Assembly: GCF_023721715.1 (NCBI RefSeq)
Contig: NZ_JAMDLG010000001.1
Span: 313,889 to 377,888 of the forward strand
DNA from: Parasegetibacter sp. NRK P23
GTDB lineage: Bacteria; Bacteroidota; Bacteroidia; Chitinophagales; Chitinophagaceae
Length of the DNA stretch: 64,000 nt
Direction: 5' to 3'
Shown here one piece after another: positions 18,373 to 25,619 of this stretch; position 1 is the stretch's first letter, and the number at the start of each line of letters is the position of its first letter. The translations under genes were made by a program, and so were the position numbers. The notes beneath the pieces are model-generated. The model was not told the origin of the DNA and searched no databases. It saw only the letters and a program-made list of their open reading frames with translations.

Positions 18373-19064
18373 CAGTCGCCGCTTTCCTTTAGGATGTAGC
18401 CCATGCCTACCTGGGTTTTGATCAGTTTCTGTTCATGGTCCTTGTCAATCTTTTTGCGCAGGAAGTTTACGTAAACATCAATCACGTTTGTTCCCGTATC
18501 AAAGTCGATGTCCCAGACATTGCGGGCGATATCGGCTCTGGAGACCACGCGGTTTTTGTTGCGTACAAAGTATTCGAGCAATTGGAATTCTTTTGCGGTA
18601 AGGGATACCGCGTTGCCGTTCCTGGTTACCTCTTTGCTGTCGAGGTTCATTTCGAGGTCGGCCACTTTCAGCATATTCCCTGTTGGGATACCGTACTGCG
18701 CCCTTTTCAGCAATGCGCGTATGCGCACGAGCAGTTCTTTGAACTCAAATGGTTTCACCACATAATCGTCCGCGCCTGCGTCGAAGGCTTCGATTTTATC
18801 ATCGGTGGCCCCGAGTGCGGTGAGCATGATGATGGGCACCTGCGCGTTGACCGATCTTATTTCGTGGCAGAGTTCGTAGCCATTGAGACCGGGCAGGTTG
18901 ATATCCAGGATCACGAGGTCGTAGGGAGAAGCGGAGAACATCCTTTTGGCGATGAGCCCATCGTAAGCGATGTCCACTTCATAATGATTTTCCACCAATC
19001 CTTTGTTGAGCGAATCGGCGATTTTTTTTTCATCTTCCACCACCAGAATCCGGATTTCAGTCAT
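18372..19064 (-). CDS. OmpR-family response regulator
   Basis: 230 residues. Receiver domain 1-120 with acidic pair E10/D11, phospho-acceptor Asp54 (VILDINLPG) and conserved lysine in VVKPFEFKELL. The C-terminal winged helix (about 130-228) includes LTAKEFQLLEYFVRN and a final NVIDVYVNFLRKKID, typical of OmpR/PhoB DNA-binding domains. First gene of a two-component operon with its own -7 element at 19084-19091, and shielded from ribosomal protein transcription by the rplL terminator at 19146-19176. Targets unknown. Confidence 0.94.
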   Translation of the reverse strand: MTEIRILVVEDEKKIADSLNKGLVENHYEVDIAYDGLIAKRMFSASPYDLVILDINLPGLNGYELCHEIRSVNAQVPIIMLTALGATDDKIEAFDAGADDYVVKPFEFKELLVRIRALLKRAQYGIPTGNMLKVADLEMNLDSKEVTRNGNAVSLTAKEFQLLEYFVRNKNRVVSRADIARNVWDIDFDTGTNVIDVYVNFLRKKIDKDHEQKLIKTQVGMGYILKESGD

Positions 19065-19083
19065 ACGCGGCGTTGTTGAGTTT

Positions 19084-19091
19084 CAAAAATA
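19084..19091 (-). promoter_or_regulatory. Promoter -7 element for the two-component system
   Basis: Minus strand TATTTTTG, a perfect TANNTTTG, 20 nt upstream of the response regulator ATG. No exact -33 TTTG was found at 18-22 nt. Confidence 0.5.
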
Positions 19092-19145
19092 CATTTAATA
19101 TAAAAATCGTTCCCTGGTAATTTTGGAGGGATTGGGGGCAAAAGA

Positions 19146-19176
19146 AAAGGCCGCATCGGAGCGATACGGCCTTTTC
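19146..19176 (-). terminator. Terminator after rplL
   Basis: A 14-bp stem (AAAAGGCCGTATCG / CGATGCGGCCTTTT, one G-U) around a 3-nt loop, ending in TTTT with CTTTTG following on the minus strand. It lies 20 nt past the rplL stop and ends the ribosomal protein transcript before the two-component genes. Confidence 0.88.
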
Positions 19177-19195
19177 ACTTCGTTTGAAAAGCTTA

Positions 19196-19570
19196 TTAAG
19201 CGATTTCAACCTCAGCGCCAGCTTCAGTGAGCTTCGCTTTCAGGTCTTCAGCTTCAGCTTTGGTAACACCTTCTTTCAGTGTTTTCGGAGCGCCGTCAAC
19301 CAGTTCTTTTGCTTCTTTCAGACCGAGACCAGTGAGGTCTTTAACGATCTTCACTACGTTCAGTTTAGAAGCGCCTGCACTTTTCAGGATCACGTCGAAC
19401 GCTGTTTTTTCAGCTGCTGCTGCTGCGCCACCACCGTCGCCGGCGGCTACTACTACTGCTGCTGCTGCTGGTTCGATACCGTAGTCTGCTTTCAGAACGT
19501 CGGCCAGTTCCTGTACTTCTTTTACAGTAAGACCAACGAGTTGTTCGGCTAATGCTTTAACGTCTGCCAT
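19196..19570 (-). CDS. rplL: Ribosomal protein bL12 (L7/L12)
   Basis: 124 residues from the ATG at 19570 ([14 protein letters not shown]). A TTG three codons upstream is not the start. N-terminal dimerisation domain 1-35, an Ala/Gly-rich flexible hinge (36-55), and a C-terminal factor-binding domain with KTAFDVIL and [14 protein letters not shown], where the lysine- and glycine-rich surface binds translation factors. It forms the stalk on bL10. Separated from rplJ by a 118-nt gap holding two hairpins, and followed by a strong terminator instead of rpoB. Confidence 0.97.
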   Translation of the reverse strand: MADVKALAEQLVGLTVKEVQELADVLKADYGIEPAAAAVVVAAGDGGGAAAAAEKTAFDVILKSAGASKLNVVKIVKDLTGLGLKEAKELVDGAPKTLKEGVTKAEAEDLKAKLTEAGAEVEIA

Positions 19571-19586
19571 TGTTGTCAAATTTTTT

Positions 19587-19666
19587 CCGCCTTCTCAGTT
19601 CATGAACTCCGGCGGAGTGTTTTTAAAAAAATCTAGCCTTTGATTGTGATCCCTCAGGCCTGGGAT
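19587..19666 (-). promoter_or_regulatory. Two hairpins between rplJ and rplL
   Basis: CCGCC at 19587-19591 pairs with GGCGG at 19611-19615 around an internal palindrome AGTTCATGAACT (19597-19608). A second near-palindrome, ATCCCTCAGGCCTGGGAT, lies at 19649-19666. Both are in the rplJ-rplL spacer. They could adjust the bL12 to uL10 ratio by RNA processing or partial termination, which is inference. Confidence 0.4.
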
Positions 19667-19688
19667 ATTATTTTGAATGCTGTAATAC

Positions 19689-20207
19689 TTACTCAGCAGT
19701 TGCTGCACCTTCAGCCTGCTTTTCGTGGTGGTGCAGTAAAGCAGCCAGTACGCGTTTTGCAGGGGATTGAAGCAAGCCAATAACTTCTCCGATGAGTTCG
19801 TTTTTGGTCTTCAGTTGAGTCAGCGCTTTCAGTTGTTCGTCGCCGGTGTACACTTCACCGTTGATGAAAGCGGCTTTCAGCACGGGCCTGTCGCCATTGC
19901 TTTCCTTACGGAAAGAAGAGAGGATCAGGGCCGGTTCTTTTGGGTTTTCGCTGAACATCAGTGCGGTCACGTTGTTCAGGGCTTCATACACACCGCTGTA
20001 TTTTTCGCCATCGAGTGATTCGAGTGCTTTTTTGATGAGCGTGTTTTTAGCCACCTTCATTTCCACGTTCTTATCGAAGCAGTGGCGACGAAGGGTGCTC
20101 ACCTGCGCAACGGTGAGGCTTTCTGTATCAGTGATGTAGAAGTTGTTGTATTGAGAGAACTTGCCTTTCAGCAGTTCAATCACTTCTTGTTTCTGGTCTT
20201 TGTTCAT
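19689..20207 (-). CDS. rplJ: Ribosomal protein uL10
   Basis: 172 residues. MNKDQKQEVIELLKGKFSQYNNFYITD start, then the rRNA-binding globular domain with LRRHCFDKNVEMKVAKNTLIKKAL. The C-terminal helix, which carries bL12 dimers, ends with a short His/Glu-rich tail (LLHHHEKQAEG). It starts 37 nt after the rplA stop. uL10 with bL12 commonly represses its own mRNA; any such site here would overlap the rplA end, and I did not identify one. Confidence 0.96.
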   Translation of the reverse strand: MNKDQKQEVIELLKGKFSQYNNFYITDTESLTVAQVSTLRRHCFDKNVEMKVAKNTLIKKALESLDGEKYSGVYEALNNVTALMFSENPKEPALILSSFRKESNGDRPVLKAAFINGEVYTGDEQLKALTQLKTKNELIGEVIGLLQSPAKRVLAALLHHHEKQAEGAATAE

Positions 20208-20244
20208 AACTCTTTTTTTAAAGTGTTTTCAGATTCCCGAAGGA

Positions 20245-20937
20245 TTAGTTCAGGAAGTTTTTGGTATCAACCGTGATGCCGGGGCTCATGGTGCTGGCCA
20301 TGCTCACACCTTTCAGGTAAGTACCTTTCGCGGTGGATGGTTTCAGCTTGATGATGGCATTGATCAGTTCGGTACTGTTTTCCTGGATCTTCTGCACATC
20401 GAAAGATACGCGTCCGATAGAGGCGTGGATGATACCTGCTTTATCCACTTTAAAGGTAATCTTACCGCCTTTCACCTCGTTTACGGCAGCCGCCACATCG
20501 TTGGTAACGGTACCTGTTTTGGGGTTGGGCATCAGGTTACGTGGGCCGAGGATTTTACCCAGTTTACCGATCTTAGGCATTACGGACGGGGTAGCGATGA
20601 TTACATCGATGTCAGTCCAGCCTGCTTCGATTTTCTGAATAAATTCATCCAGACCAACATGGTCAGCGCCTGCTTTGGTAGCATCGGCTTCTTTGTCAGG
20701 TGTGCAAAGTACGAGAACGCGCTTTGTTTTACCTGTACCGTGGGGCAGGGTTACTGAACCGCGAATAGCCTGATCGGCTTTTTTGGGATCAACGCCCAGA
20801 CGAACGTGAATGTCTACGGAAGCATCGAACTTAGTGGTGTTCACCTCTTTTACGAGGGTAGCAGCTTCCTTCAGGGAGTACACTTTATTTTTGTCGACTT
20901 TACTGTCGGCTACTTTTCTTTTTTTGGTGGTTGCCAT
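20245..20937 (-). CDS. rplA: Ribosomal protein uL1
   Basis: 230 residues with the uL1 layout: basic N-terminus ([22 protein letters not shown]), domain I around residues 10-70, domain II with a Rossmann-like fold, and a second domain I portion including the signature [22 protein letters not shown]. It binds the L1 stalk of 23S rRNA. In the rplK-rplA-rplJ-rplL operon, 26 nt after rplK. Confidence 0.97.
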   Translation of the reverse strand: MATTKKRKVADSKVDKNKVYSLKEAATLVKEVNTTKFDASVDIHVRLGVDPKKADQAIRGSVTLPHGTGKTKRVLVLCTPDKEADATKAGADHVGLDEFIQKIEAGWTDIDVIIATPSVMPKIGKLGKILGPRNLMPNPKTGTVTNDVAAAVNEVKGGKITFKVDKAGIIHASIGRVSFDVQKIQENSTELINAIIKLKPSTAKGTYLKGVSMASTMSPGITVDTKNFLN

Positions 20938-20963
20938 TTCTTAGAGTTTTTTCGGTGAACCAA

Positions 20964-21407
20964 TTAGTTTTCCCAGGGAGCCTGGCCATCAACGGTGATA
21001 CCCATGCTTCTTGCCGTACCAGCCACCATACGCATGGCGCTTTCCACGGTGAAACAGTTCAGATCGGGCATCTTGTCTTTTGCGATAGCTTCAACCTGGG
21101 CCCAGGTTACCTTACCCACCTTGTTACGGTTAGGCTCTTTGGAACCACTTTGAATTTTAGCCGCTTCCAGCAACTGAACGGGAGCCGGAGGAGTTTTGAT
21201 AACAAACTCGAAAGATTTGTCGGAGAAAACAGTGATGAGAACGGGAAGAACCTTGCCCATTTTATCCTGGGTGCGCGCATTGAACTGCTTGCAGAACTCC
21301 ATGATGTTGATTCCTTTGGAACCGAGGGCTGGTCCGATGGGAGGTGCAGGGTTCGCCTGTCCTCCTTTACACTGCAACTTAACGTAGCCTGTAATTTCTT
21401 TTGCCAT
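20964..21407 (-). CDS. rplK: Ribosomal protein uL11
   Basis: 147 residues. N-terminal [35 protein letters not shown] is the conserved proline-containing domain next to the GTPase-associated rRNA. The C-terminal domain has [30 protein letters not shown]. First gene of the L11 operon, with its own promoter at 21492-21521. In most bacteria it directly follows nusG, but here 939 nt and an opposite-strand H1-like gene intervene. Confidence 0.97.
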   Translation of the reverse strand: MAKEITGYVKLQCKGGQANPAPPIGPALGSKGINIMEFCKQFNARTQDKMGKVLPVLITVFSDKSFEFVIKTPPAPVQLLEAAKIQSGSKEPNRNKVGKVTWAQVEAIAKDKMPDLNCFTVESAMRMVAGTARSMGITVDGQAPWEN

Positions 21408-21491
21408 TTTTGAGATTTTTTGGTGTTAACGTATTGCCCGGAGGCCATACTCCCAATCGCATTCGTCGAAAGAACTAAGTTTTTGGGGATG

Positions 21492-21521
21492 CGAAGGTAC
21501 GATTTTATTCCTGTTTTCAAA
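21492..21521 (-). promoter_or_regulatory. Promoter of the rplK-rplA-rplJ-rplL operon
   Basis: Minus strand: TTTG at 21518-21521, an 18-nt spacer, then TACCTTCG at 21492-21499, one base from TANNTTTG. It lies 85 nt upstream of rplK, so the operon does not depend on transcription through nusG. Confidence 0.6.
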
Positions 21522-21585
21522 TATTTTTTAATAAACAGCCCCGGGCGAAGGTACACGATTACATACATTGGAAATGAAGTAATTA

Positions 21586-21627
21586 GAAAATTTTCCACAG
21601 CTTTATAAATGAGGAAAGAAAATTTTC
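21586..21627. promoter_or_regulatory. Pair of identical palindromes upstream of the H1-like gene
   Basis: The perfect 10-bp palindrome GAAAATTTTC occurs at 21586-21595 and 21618-21627, 32 bp apart start to start, about three helical turns. Both lie 75-120 bp before the H1-like start. Spacing of that kind suits a dimeric DNA-binding protein; the regulator is unknown. Confidence 0.4.
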
Positions 21628-21702
21628 CTGTGTAATTTTTTCTCCCTAACTTTTCAAATTAAATAAATATTCCACTTCCTAACTCATTAAAATTCTATCA
21701 CA

Positions 21703-22275
21703 ATGGCGAAAGCGAAAGCAAAACCAGTCAAGAAGGCTGCGCCCAAAAAGGCAGTAAAAAAGGCCGCACCGAAGAAAGCGGCCGTTAAAAAATCGGCTCC
21801 GAAAAAAGCCGCGAAAAAGGCAGCGCCTAAAAAAGCGGCTAAAAAAGTTGCACCAAAAAAAGTAGCCAAAAAGGCGGCACCCAAGAAAGCGGCGCCAAAA
21901 AAAATGGCAAAAAAAGCGGCACCTAAGAAAGCCGTGAAGAAAACAACCGCGGTGAAGAAAGCCGTGAAAAAGGCTGCTCCCAAAAAAGCGGCGCCGAAAA
22001 AAGTTGCTAAAAAAGCCGCACCAAAGAAAGCTACAGCGGCTAAGAAGGCCGCACCGAAAAAAGTAGCGGCCAAAAAAGCAGCGGCTCCCAAGAAAGCGGC
22101 GGTAAAAAAAGCAACGCCCAAAAAGGCCGCGCCAAAACCGAAGGCTAAAAAGGCACCCGCTCCTGTTGAAGAGCAAACACCTGTAATGCCTGTTGAAGCA
22201 CCTGCGGCCGAACCTACGCCGGCACCTGCGCCAGAGACCAATGATGATGTAACGCCTACCACCCTGTTTGAATAA
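21703..22275 (+). CDS. Histone H1-like lysine/alanine-rich DNA-binding protein
   Basis: 190 residues. About residues 1-150 are a degenerate array of KKAAPKKA-type units (K, A, P with some V and T), giving a strongly basic unfolded chain like the C-terminal tail of histone H1 or bacterial Hc1/AlgP proteins. The last 40 residues switch to an acidic, proline- and glutamate-rich tail (PVEEQTPVMPVEAPA). It presumably compacts DNA non-specifically or binds RNA. The gene lies on the plus strand between nusG and rplK, both minus. It shares a bidirectional terminator with nusG and has paired palindromes upstream. Confidence 0.8.
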   Translation: MAKAKAKPVKKAAPKKAVKKAAPKKAAVKKSAPKKAAKKAAPKKAAKKVAPKKVAKKAAPKKAAPKKMAKKAAPKKAVKKTTAVKKAVKKAAPKKAAPKKVAKKAAPKKATAAKKAAPKKVAAKKAAAPKKAAVKKATPKKAAPKPKAKKAPAPVEEQTPVMPVEAPAAEPTPAPAPETNDDVTPTTLFE

Positions 22276-22295
22276 GCAGGTGTATATAGCTAAAG

Positions 22296-22325
22296 AAAAA
22301 GCCCCGCCAAATGGTGGGGCTTTTT
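22296..22325. terminator. Bidirectional terminator between the H1-like gene and nusG
   Basis: Perfect 14-bp inverted repeat AAAAAGCCCCGCCA / TGGTGGGGCTTTTT (one G-T) with a 2-nt loop. It has T runs on both strands and lies between two convergent stops. Confidence 0.9.
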
Positions 22326-22346
22326 AATGTTTTATCAGAACCGGTA

Positions 22347-22913
22347 TTAAGCAAGCTTCTCTACCTGCATATAGTTCAGTTCCACTGGTGTGGAGCGTCC
22401 GAATATTTTTACGGTCACTTTCAGTTTCTTCTTCTCATCGTTTACTTCTTCGATGATACCGTTGAAGTCGTTGAAAGGTCCTTCGATGATCTTGATGGTT
22501 TCACCGATGATGAAAGGCTCGCTCATGTTCATGCCACCCGCTTCCGCCATTTCATCCATTTTACCCAGCATCTTGTTCACTTCCGCTTTGCGGAGTGCAA
22601 TGGGGTTCTCTTTTCCGAGGAAATGGATCACATTGGAAGTGTTCTTGATGGTGTCTTTCAGGTCGTCAGAAAGTTTTCCATCTGCGATCTCGATCATCAC
22701 ATAACCGGGATAGTAGTTGCGTTCCCGCATTACCTTCTTACCGTTCTGCACCTTGTATACTTTCTCCACGGGCAGGAACACCTGTTTCACCACTTCACTC
22801 CAGCCACCCCTTGAAATTTCCTTATCGAGGTACTCCTTTACTTTCTTTTCCTTTCCACTCACCACGCGGAGCACGTACCATTTCGTTTCTACTTGATTAA
22901 CTGCTGCTTCCAT
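22347..22913 (-). CDS. nusG: Transcription termination/antitermination protein NusG
   Basis: 188 residues. NGN domain 1-125 (KWYVLRVVSGKEKKVKEYLDKE; NYYPGYVMIEI) and a C-terminal KOW domain (FIIGETIKIIEGPFNDFNGIIEEVN; VKIFGRSTPVELNYMQVEKL). It couples RNA polymerase to ribosomes or Rho. It starts on the last base of the secE stop codon, so secE and nusG are translationally coupled. Confidence 0.97.
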   Translation of the reverse strand: MEAAVNQVETKWYVLRVVSGKEKKVKEYLDKEISRGGWSEVVKQVFLPVEKVYKVQNGKKVMRERNYYPGYVMIEIADGKLSDDLKDTIKNTSNVIHFLGKENPIALRKAEVNKMLGKMDEMAEAGGMNMSEPFIIGETIKIIEGPFNDFNGIIEEVNDEKKKLKVTVKIFGRSTPVELNYMQVEKLA

Positions 22914-23107
22914 TAGCTAAAGAATGAGTAAATGAATTTAAGAAGAGAATTCGCGGCAAAGTCCATCACCCAAACGATAGCTGTGATAACCAGGGTTGCA
23001 CCCAGAACGATCATGGTACTTTGTTGTAATTGTTCCCCGGTGGGCCAGGTTACTTTTTCAACCAGTTCCTTGTATGATTCTTTAAAATAAGTTGATATCT
23101 TATTCAT
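22913..23107 (-). CDS. secE: Preprotein translocase subunit SecE
   Basis: 64 residues from the ATG at 23107. The frame continues upstream only by reading into tRNA-Trp, so that extension is not real. Short amphipathic N-terminus with KELVEKVTWPTGEQL, the conserved SecE cytoplasmic hinge, then one membrane span at about 34-56 (MIVLGATLVITAIVWVMDFA). It clamps SecY in the Sec translocon. In one unit with tRNA-Trp upstream and nusG downstream. Confidence 0.95.
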   Translation of the reverse strand: MNKISTYFKESYKELVEKVTWPTGEQLQQSTMIVLGATLVITAIVWVMDFAANSLLKFIYSFFS

Positions 23108-23161
23108 AACTGTTTCTTTGTTCATCCTGCTGCCGGGGCAACAGAATGGAGTGCATACTTG

Positions 23162-23232
23162 CACGGGCGACAGGATTCGAACCCGTATCAAAGGTTTTGG
23201 AGACCTCTATTCTACCATTGAACTACGCCCGT
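23162..23232 (-). tRNA. tRNA-Trp (CCA)
   Basis: 71-nt cloverleaf. Acceptor ACGGGCG / CGCCCGT with discriminator G, anticodon loop CTCCAAA, T loop TTCGAAT. The 3' CCA is not encoded. Placed between tuf and secE, the same position as in many Bacteroidota. Confidence 0.97.
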
Positions 23233-23239
23233 ATAAAAA

Positions 23240-23340
23240 GCCATTAGCAAATCGGGGGCTGCTGACTTCCGGCAAAAGTACTGATTTTCTGCCGATGCCG
23301 GCAACCGAACTGTTTTTCAACAGCCCATGTTGCTAATGGC
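23240..23340 (-). repeat. Long-range inverted repeat between tuf and tRNA-Trp
   Basis: GCCATTAGCAA (23240-23250) and TTGCTAATGGC (23330-23340) are perfect 11-bp arms. GGGGGCTG and CAGCCC segments inside (about 23255-23262 and 23321-23326) extend the pairing. On the minus strand the far arm is followed by TTTTTATAC, so the structure could end tuf transcripts. The tRNA-Trp promoter lies in its loop. Confidence 0.5.
23273..23304 (-). promoter_or_regulatory. Promoter of the tRNA-Trp-secE-nusG unit
   Basis: Minus strand: TTG at 23302-23304, a 21-nt spacer, then TACTTTTG at 23273-23280, a perfect -7 element, about 40 nt before the tRNA 5' end. Confidence 0.6.
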
Positions 23341-23358
23341 CTATAATGAATCCGAGGA

Positions 23359-24546
23359 TTACTTCAGGATCTCAGTAACCTGACCTGCACCTACGGTACG
23401 TCCACCTTCGCGGATAGCGAATTTCAGACCTTTTTCCATAGCGATGGGCTGGATCAGTTTTACAGTGAGGGAAGTGTTATCACCAGGCATTACCATTTCA
23501 GTTCCTTCAGGCAGCATACACTCACCTGTTACGTCCGTAGTACGGAAGTAGAACTGAGGACGGTATTTGTTGAAGAACGGCGTGTGACGGCCACCTTCTT
23601 CTTTGCTCAGTACGTAAACTTCACCTTTGAACTCAGTGTGCGGGGTGATGGATTTTGGCGCGCAAATAACCATACCACGACGGATCTGAGTTTTTTCAAT
23701 ACCGCGGAGCAGCAGACCGGCGTTGTCACCAGCTTCACCACGATCCAGCAGTTTTTTGAACATCTCAACACCAGTTACAACGGAGTTCATGGGTGCTTCC
23801 ACGAGACCTACGATCTCAACGGGCTCACCAACTTTGATTACACCGCGCTCGATACGACCGGTTGCAACGGTACCACGACCAGTGATAGAGAATACGTCTT
23901 CAACAGACATCAGGAATGGCTGATCGATCGGACGGGGAGGCAGGGGAATGTAAGTATCCACAGCGTCCATCAGTTCTTCAACGCATTTAACCCATTTTTC
24001 TTCACCAGCGAGGGCGCCTGTAGCGGAACCTTTGATGATGGGGGTGTTGTCGCCGTCGAAACCATAAGAAGACAACAGGTCACGAATCTCCATTTCTACC
24101 AGTTCAAGCAGTTCGGGATCGTCAACCAGGTCAACTTTGTTCATAAATACAACAATACGGGGAACGCCTACCTGACGGGCGAGCAGGATGTGCTCTTTGG
24201 TCTGGGGCATAGGACCATCTGTTGCGGCAACCACCAGGATAGCGCCGTCCATCTGGGCAGCACCGGTGATCATGTTCTTCACGTAGTCAGCGTGACCGGG
24301 GCAGTCCACGTGAGCATAGTGCCTGTTGTCAGTCTGGTATTCTACGTGTGCGGTATTGATAGTGATACCACGCTCTTTTTCTTCGGGGGCACCATCAATT
24401 TCGTCGTAGTTCTTCTTCTGCGCCAAACCTTTTTTCGCCAGAATATCGGTAATAGCTGCAGTCAAAGTAGTTTTACCGTGGTCTACGTGACCAATGGTAC
24501 CAACGTTCACGTGAGGTTTCTCCCTCTTAAAGGTCTCTTTTGACAT
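23359..24546 (-). CDS. tuf: Elongation factor Tu
   Basis: 395 residues from the ATG at 24546 ([16 protein letters not shown]). The open frame upstream is leader. GTPase motifs: GHVDHGKTT (P loop), DCPGHADY, and NKVD with a following SA-type loop. Domains 2 and 3 are complete, ending [12 protein letters not shown]. It delivers aminoacyl-tRNA to the ribosome. Preceded by four tRNA genes, possibly co-transcribed with it, and followed by tRNA-Trp. Confidence 0.98.
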   Translation of the reverse strand: MSKETFKREKPHVNVGTIGHVDHGKTTLTAAITDILAKKGLAQKKNYDEIDGAPEEKERGITINTAHVEYQTDNRHYAHVDCPGHADYVKNMITGAAQMDGAILVVAATDGPMPQTKEHILLARQVGVPRIVVFMNKVDLVDDPELLELVEMEIRDLLSSYGFDGDNTPIIKGSATGALAGEEKWVKCVEELMDAVDTYIPLPPRPIDQPFLMSVEDVFSITGRGTVATGRIERGVIKVGEPVEIVGLVEAPMNSVVTGVEMFKKLLDRGEAGDNAGLLLRGIEKTQIRRGMVICAPKSITPHTEFKGEVYVLSKEEGGRHTPFFNKYRPQFYFRTTDVTGECMLPEGTEMVMPGDNTSLTVKLIQPIAMEKGLKFAIREGGRTVGAGQVTEILK

Positions 24547-24738
24547 CGTTATTGTTTTTGTTGCGGTTTTAAAATAAATAGCCATAAGCAAACACGCTTA
24601 CAGCAATATGATTTGAATCAAATCACGACACTTTTCATCACAAAACACATTGCACACGCCTCTTGGTTCCTTTCCAAACAAACCGGGATGCCTTTCAGGG
24701 TTCTGATCCTGTTTAACAACCTCAATTCATTCAAATCG

Positions 24739-24810
<72 letters not shown>

Positions 24811-24837
24811 TTGTTAACTGCTAACGCAGCGTCATTG

Positions 24838-24910
24838 AGCGGAAGACGAGTCTCGAACTCGCAACCTATAGCTTGGAAGGCTATCGCTCTACCAATTGAG
24901 CTACTTCCGC
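24838..24910 (-). tRNA. tRNA-Gly (TCC)
   Basis: 73-nt cloverleaf. Acceptor GCGGAAG / CTTCCGC, anticodon arm ATAGC-CTTCCAA-GCTAT, T arm GCGAGTTCGAGACTCGT. CCA not encoded. Confidence 0.96.
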
Positions 24911-24914
24911 TTAG

Positions 24915-24986
24915 AAATTTTGGATGTTGAATTTTGAATTTTGGATGAAGTATTATTCACTATCCAAAATCCAACATTCAAAATTT
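24915..24986. repeat. Imperfect palindromic intergenic repeat, copy 1
   Basis: The left arm 24915-24946 (AAATTTTGGATGTTGAATTT...) and right arm 24962-24986 are inverted versions of each other, with a 7-nt insertion in the left arm. Located between tRNA-Gly and tRNA-Tyr. The same word family recurs at 50629-50751. Confidence 0.6.
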
Positions 24987-24993
24987 GCTTCCG

Positions 24994-25076
24994 TGGGCAG
25001 GAGAGGATTCGAACCTCTGAAGTCGAAAGACAGCGGATTTACAGTCCGCCCCATTTGGCCGCTCTGGAACCTGCCC
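24994..25076 (-). tRNA. tRNA-Tyr (GTA)
   Basis: 83 nt with a long variable arm. Acceptor GGGCAGG / CCTGCCC with discriminator A, anticodon arm GCGGA-CTGTAAA-TCCGC, T arm GAGGTTCGAATCCTC. CCA not encoded. Confidence 0.96.
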
Positions 25077-25142
25077 GGTTCTCCTTCTTCAAAATCAGAC
25101 TGCAAATAGCAGTAATTTTTCCAAATCAGAAAAATTTTTCTG

Positions 25143-25215
25143 AGCCACTTGTCGGACTCGAACCAACGACCTGCTGATTACAAATCAGCTGCTCTACCAA
25201 CTGAGCTAAAGTGGC
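25143..25215 (-). tRNA. tRNA-Thr (TGT)
   Basis: 73-nt cloverleaf. Acceptor GCCACTT / AAGTGGC, anticodon arm CTGAT-TTGTAA-ATCAG region with anticodon TGT, T loop TTCGAGT. First gene of the Thr-Tyr-Gly-Thr cluster. Confidence 0.96.
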
Positions 25216-25619
25216 TTATGAAGTTGAATGTCAATCTTCTAAAGAACTTCCAATTTATTGCGGATCGCTCCGTTTTTTTTGGGAAGGCAAAGGTAACGGA
25301 AAGTTTCAATTTCTGAAATTTTGTTCCTGTTTTTTTGAAACATTTTTTTGTAACCCCTTCATTTACTTTTTTCTACCTGTTTTCAGACCTGCATTTAACG
25401 CCAGTTTCCCACCCTTCTTTTTATTGAATTTTATCTTACCAAACCAACGTTTCATTGCCGATTGTTTATATTTTCAGGAAGCGCTTAGATTTTTTTCAAT
25501 CAATTATGAAATAATTCTTATTTTTATTCGGTAACGATTGCCTCCGTATTGAAGCCCCTGAACCAGGGAAACGAGTTTGTTGTCAACCATTATAAATGTA
25601 TATCTAAAATCTAACTGTA
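25216..25619. other. Gene-free interval between the tRNA cluster and gltB
   Basis: AT-rich, with no protein-like frame beginning at a plausible start. It holds the tRNA-cluster -7 element at 25288-25295 (minus) and presumably the gltB promoter. On the plus strand TATATTTT at about 25467 is one base from TANNTTTG, but no -33 element is convincing. Confidence 0.5.
25288..25295 (-). promoter_or_regulatory. Promoter -7 element for the tRNA-tuf cluster
   Basis: Minus strand TACCTTTG followed by CC, a perfect TANNTTTG, 73 nt upstream of tRNA-Thr(TGT). The -33 position holds only TTTC. Confidence 0.55.

Noticed and set aside
21687-22262. Minus-strand frames opposite the H1-like gene encoding Phe/Ala/Gly- or Cys/Phe/Arg-rich repeats
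   Set aside because: They are reverse readings of the lysine-alanine codon repeats. The plus-strand frame has the sensible start, basic H1-like composition and terminator.
23108-23191. N-terminal extension of SecE
   Set aside because: It would be translated from tRNA-Trp sequence; the 64-residue form matches the family.
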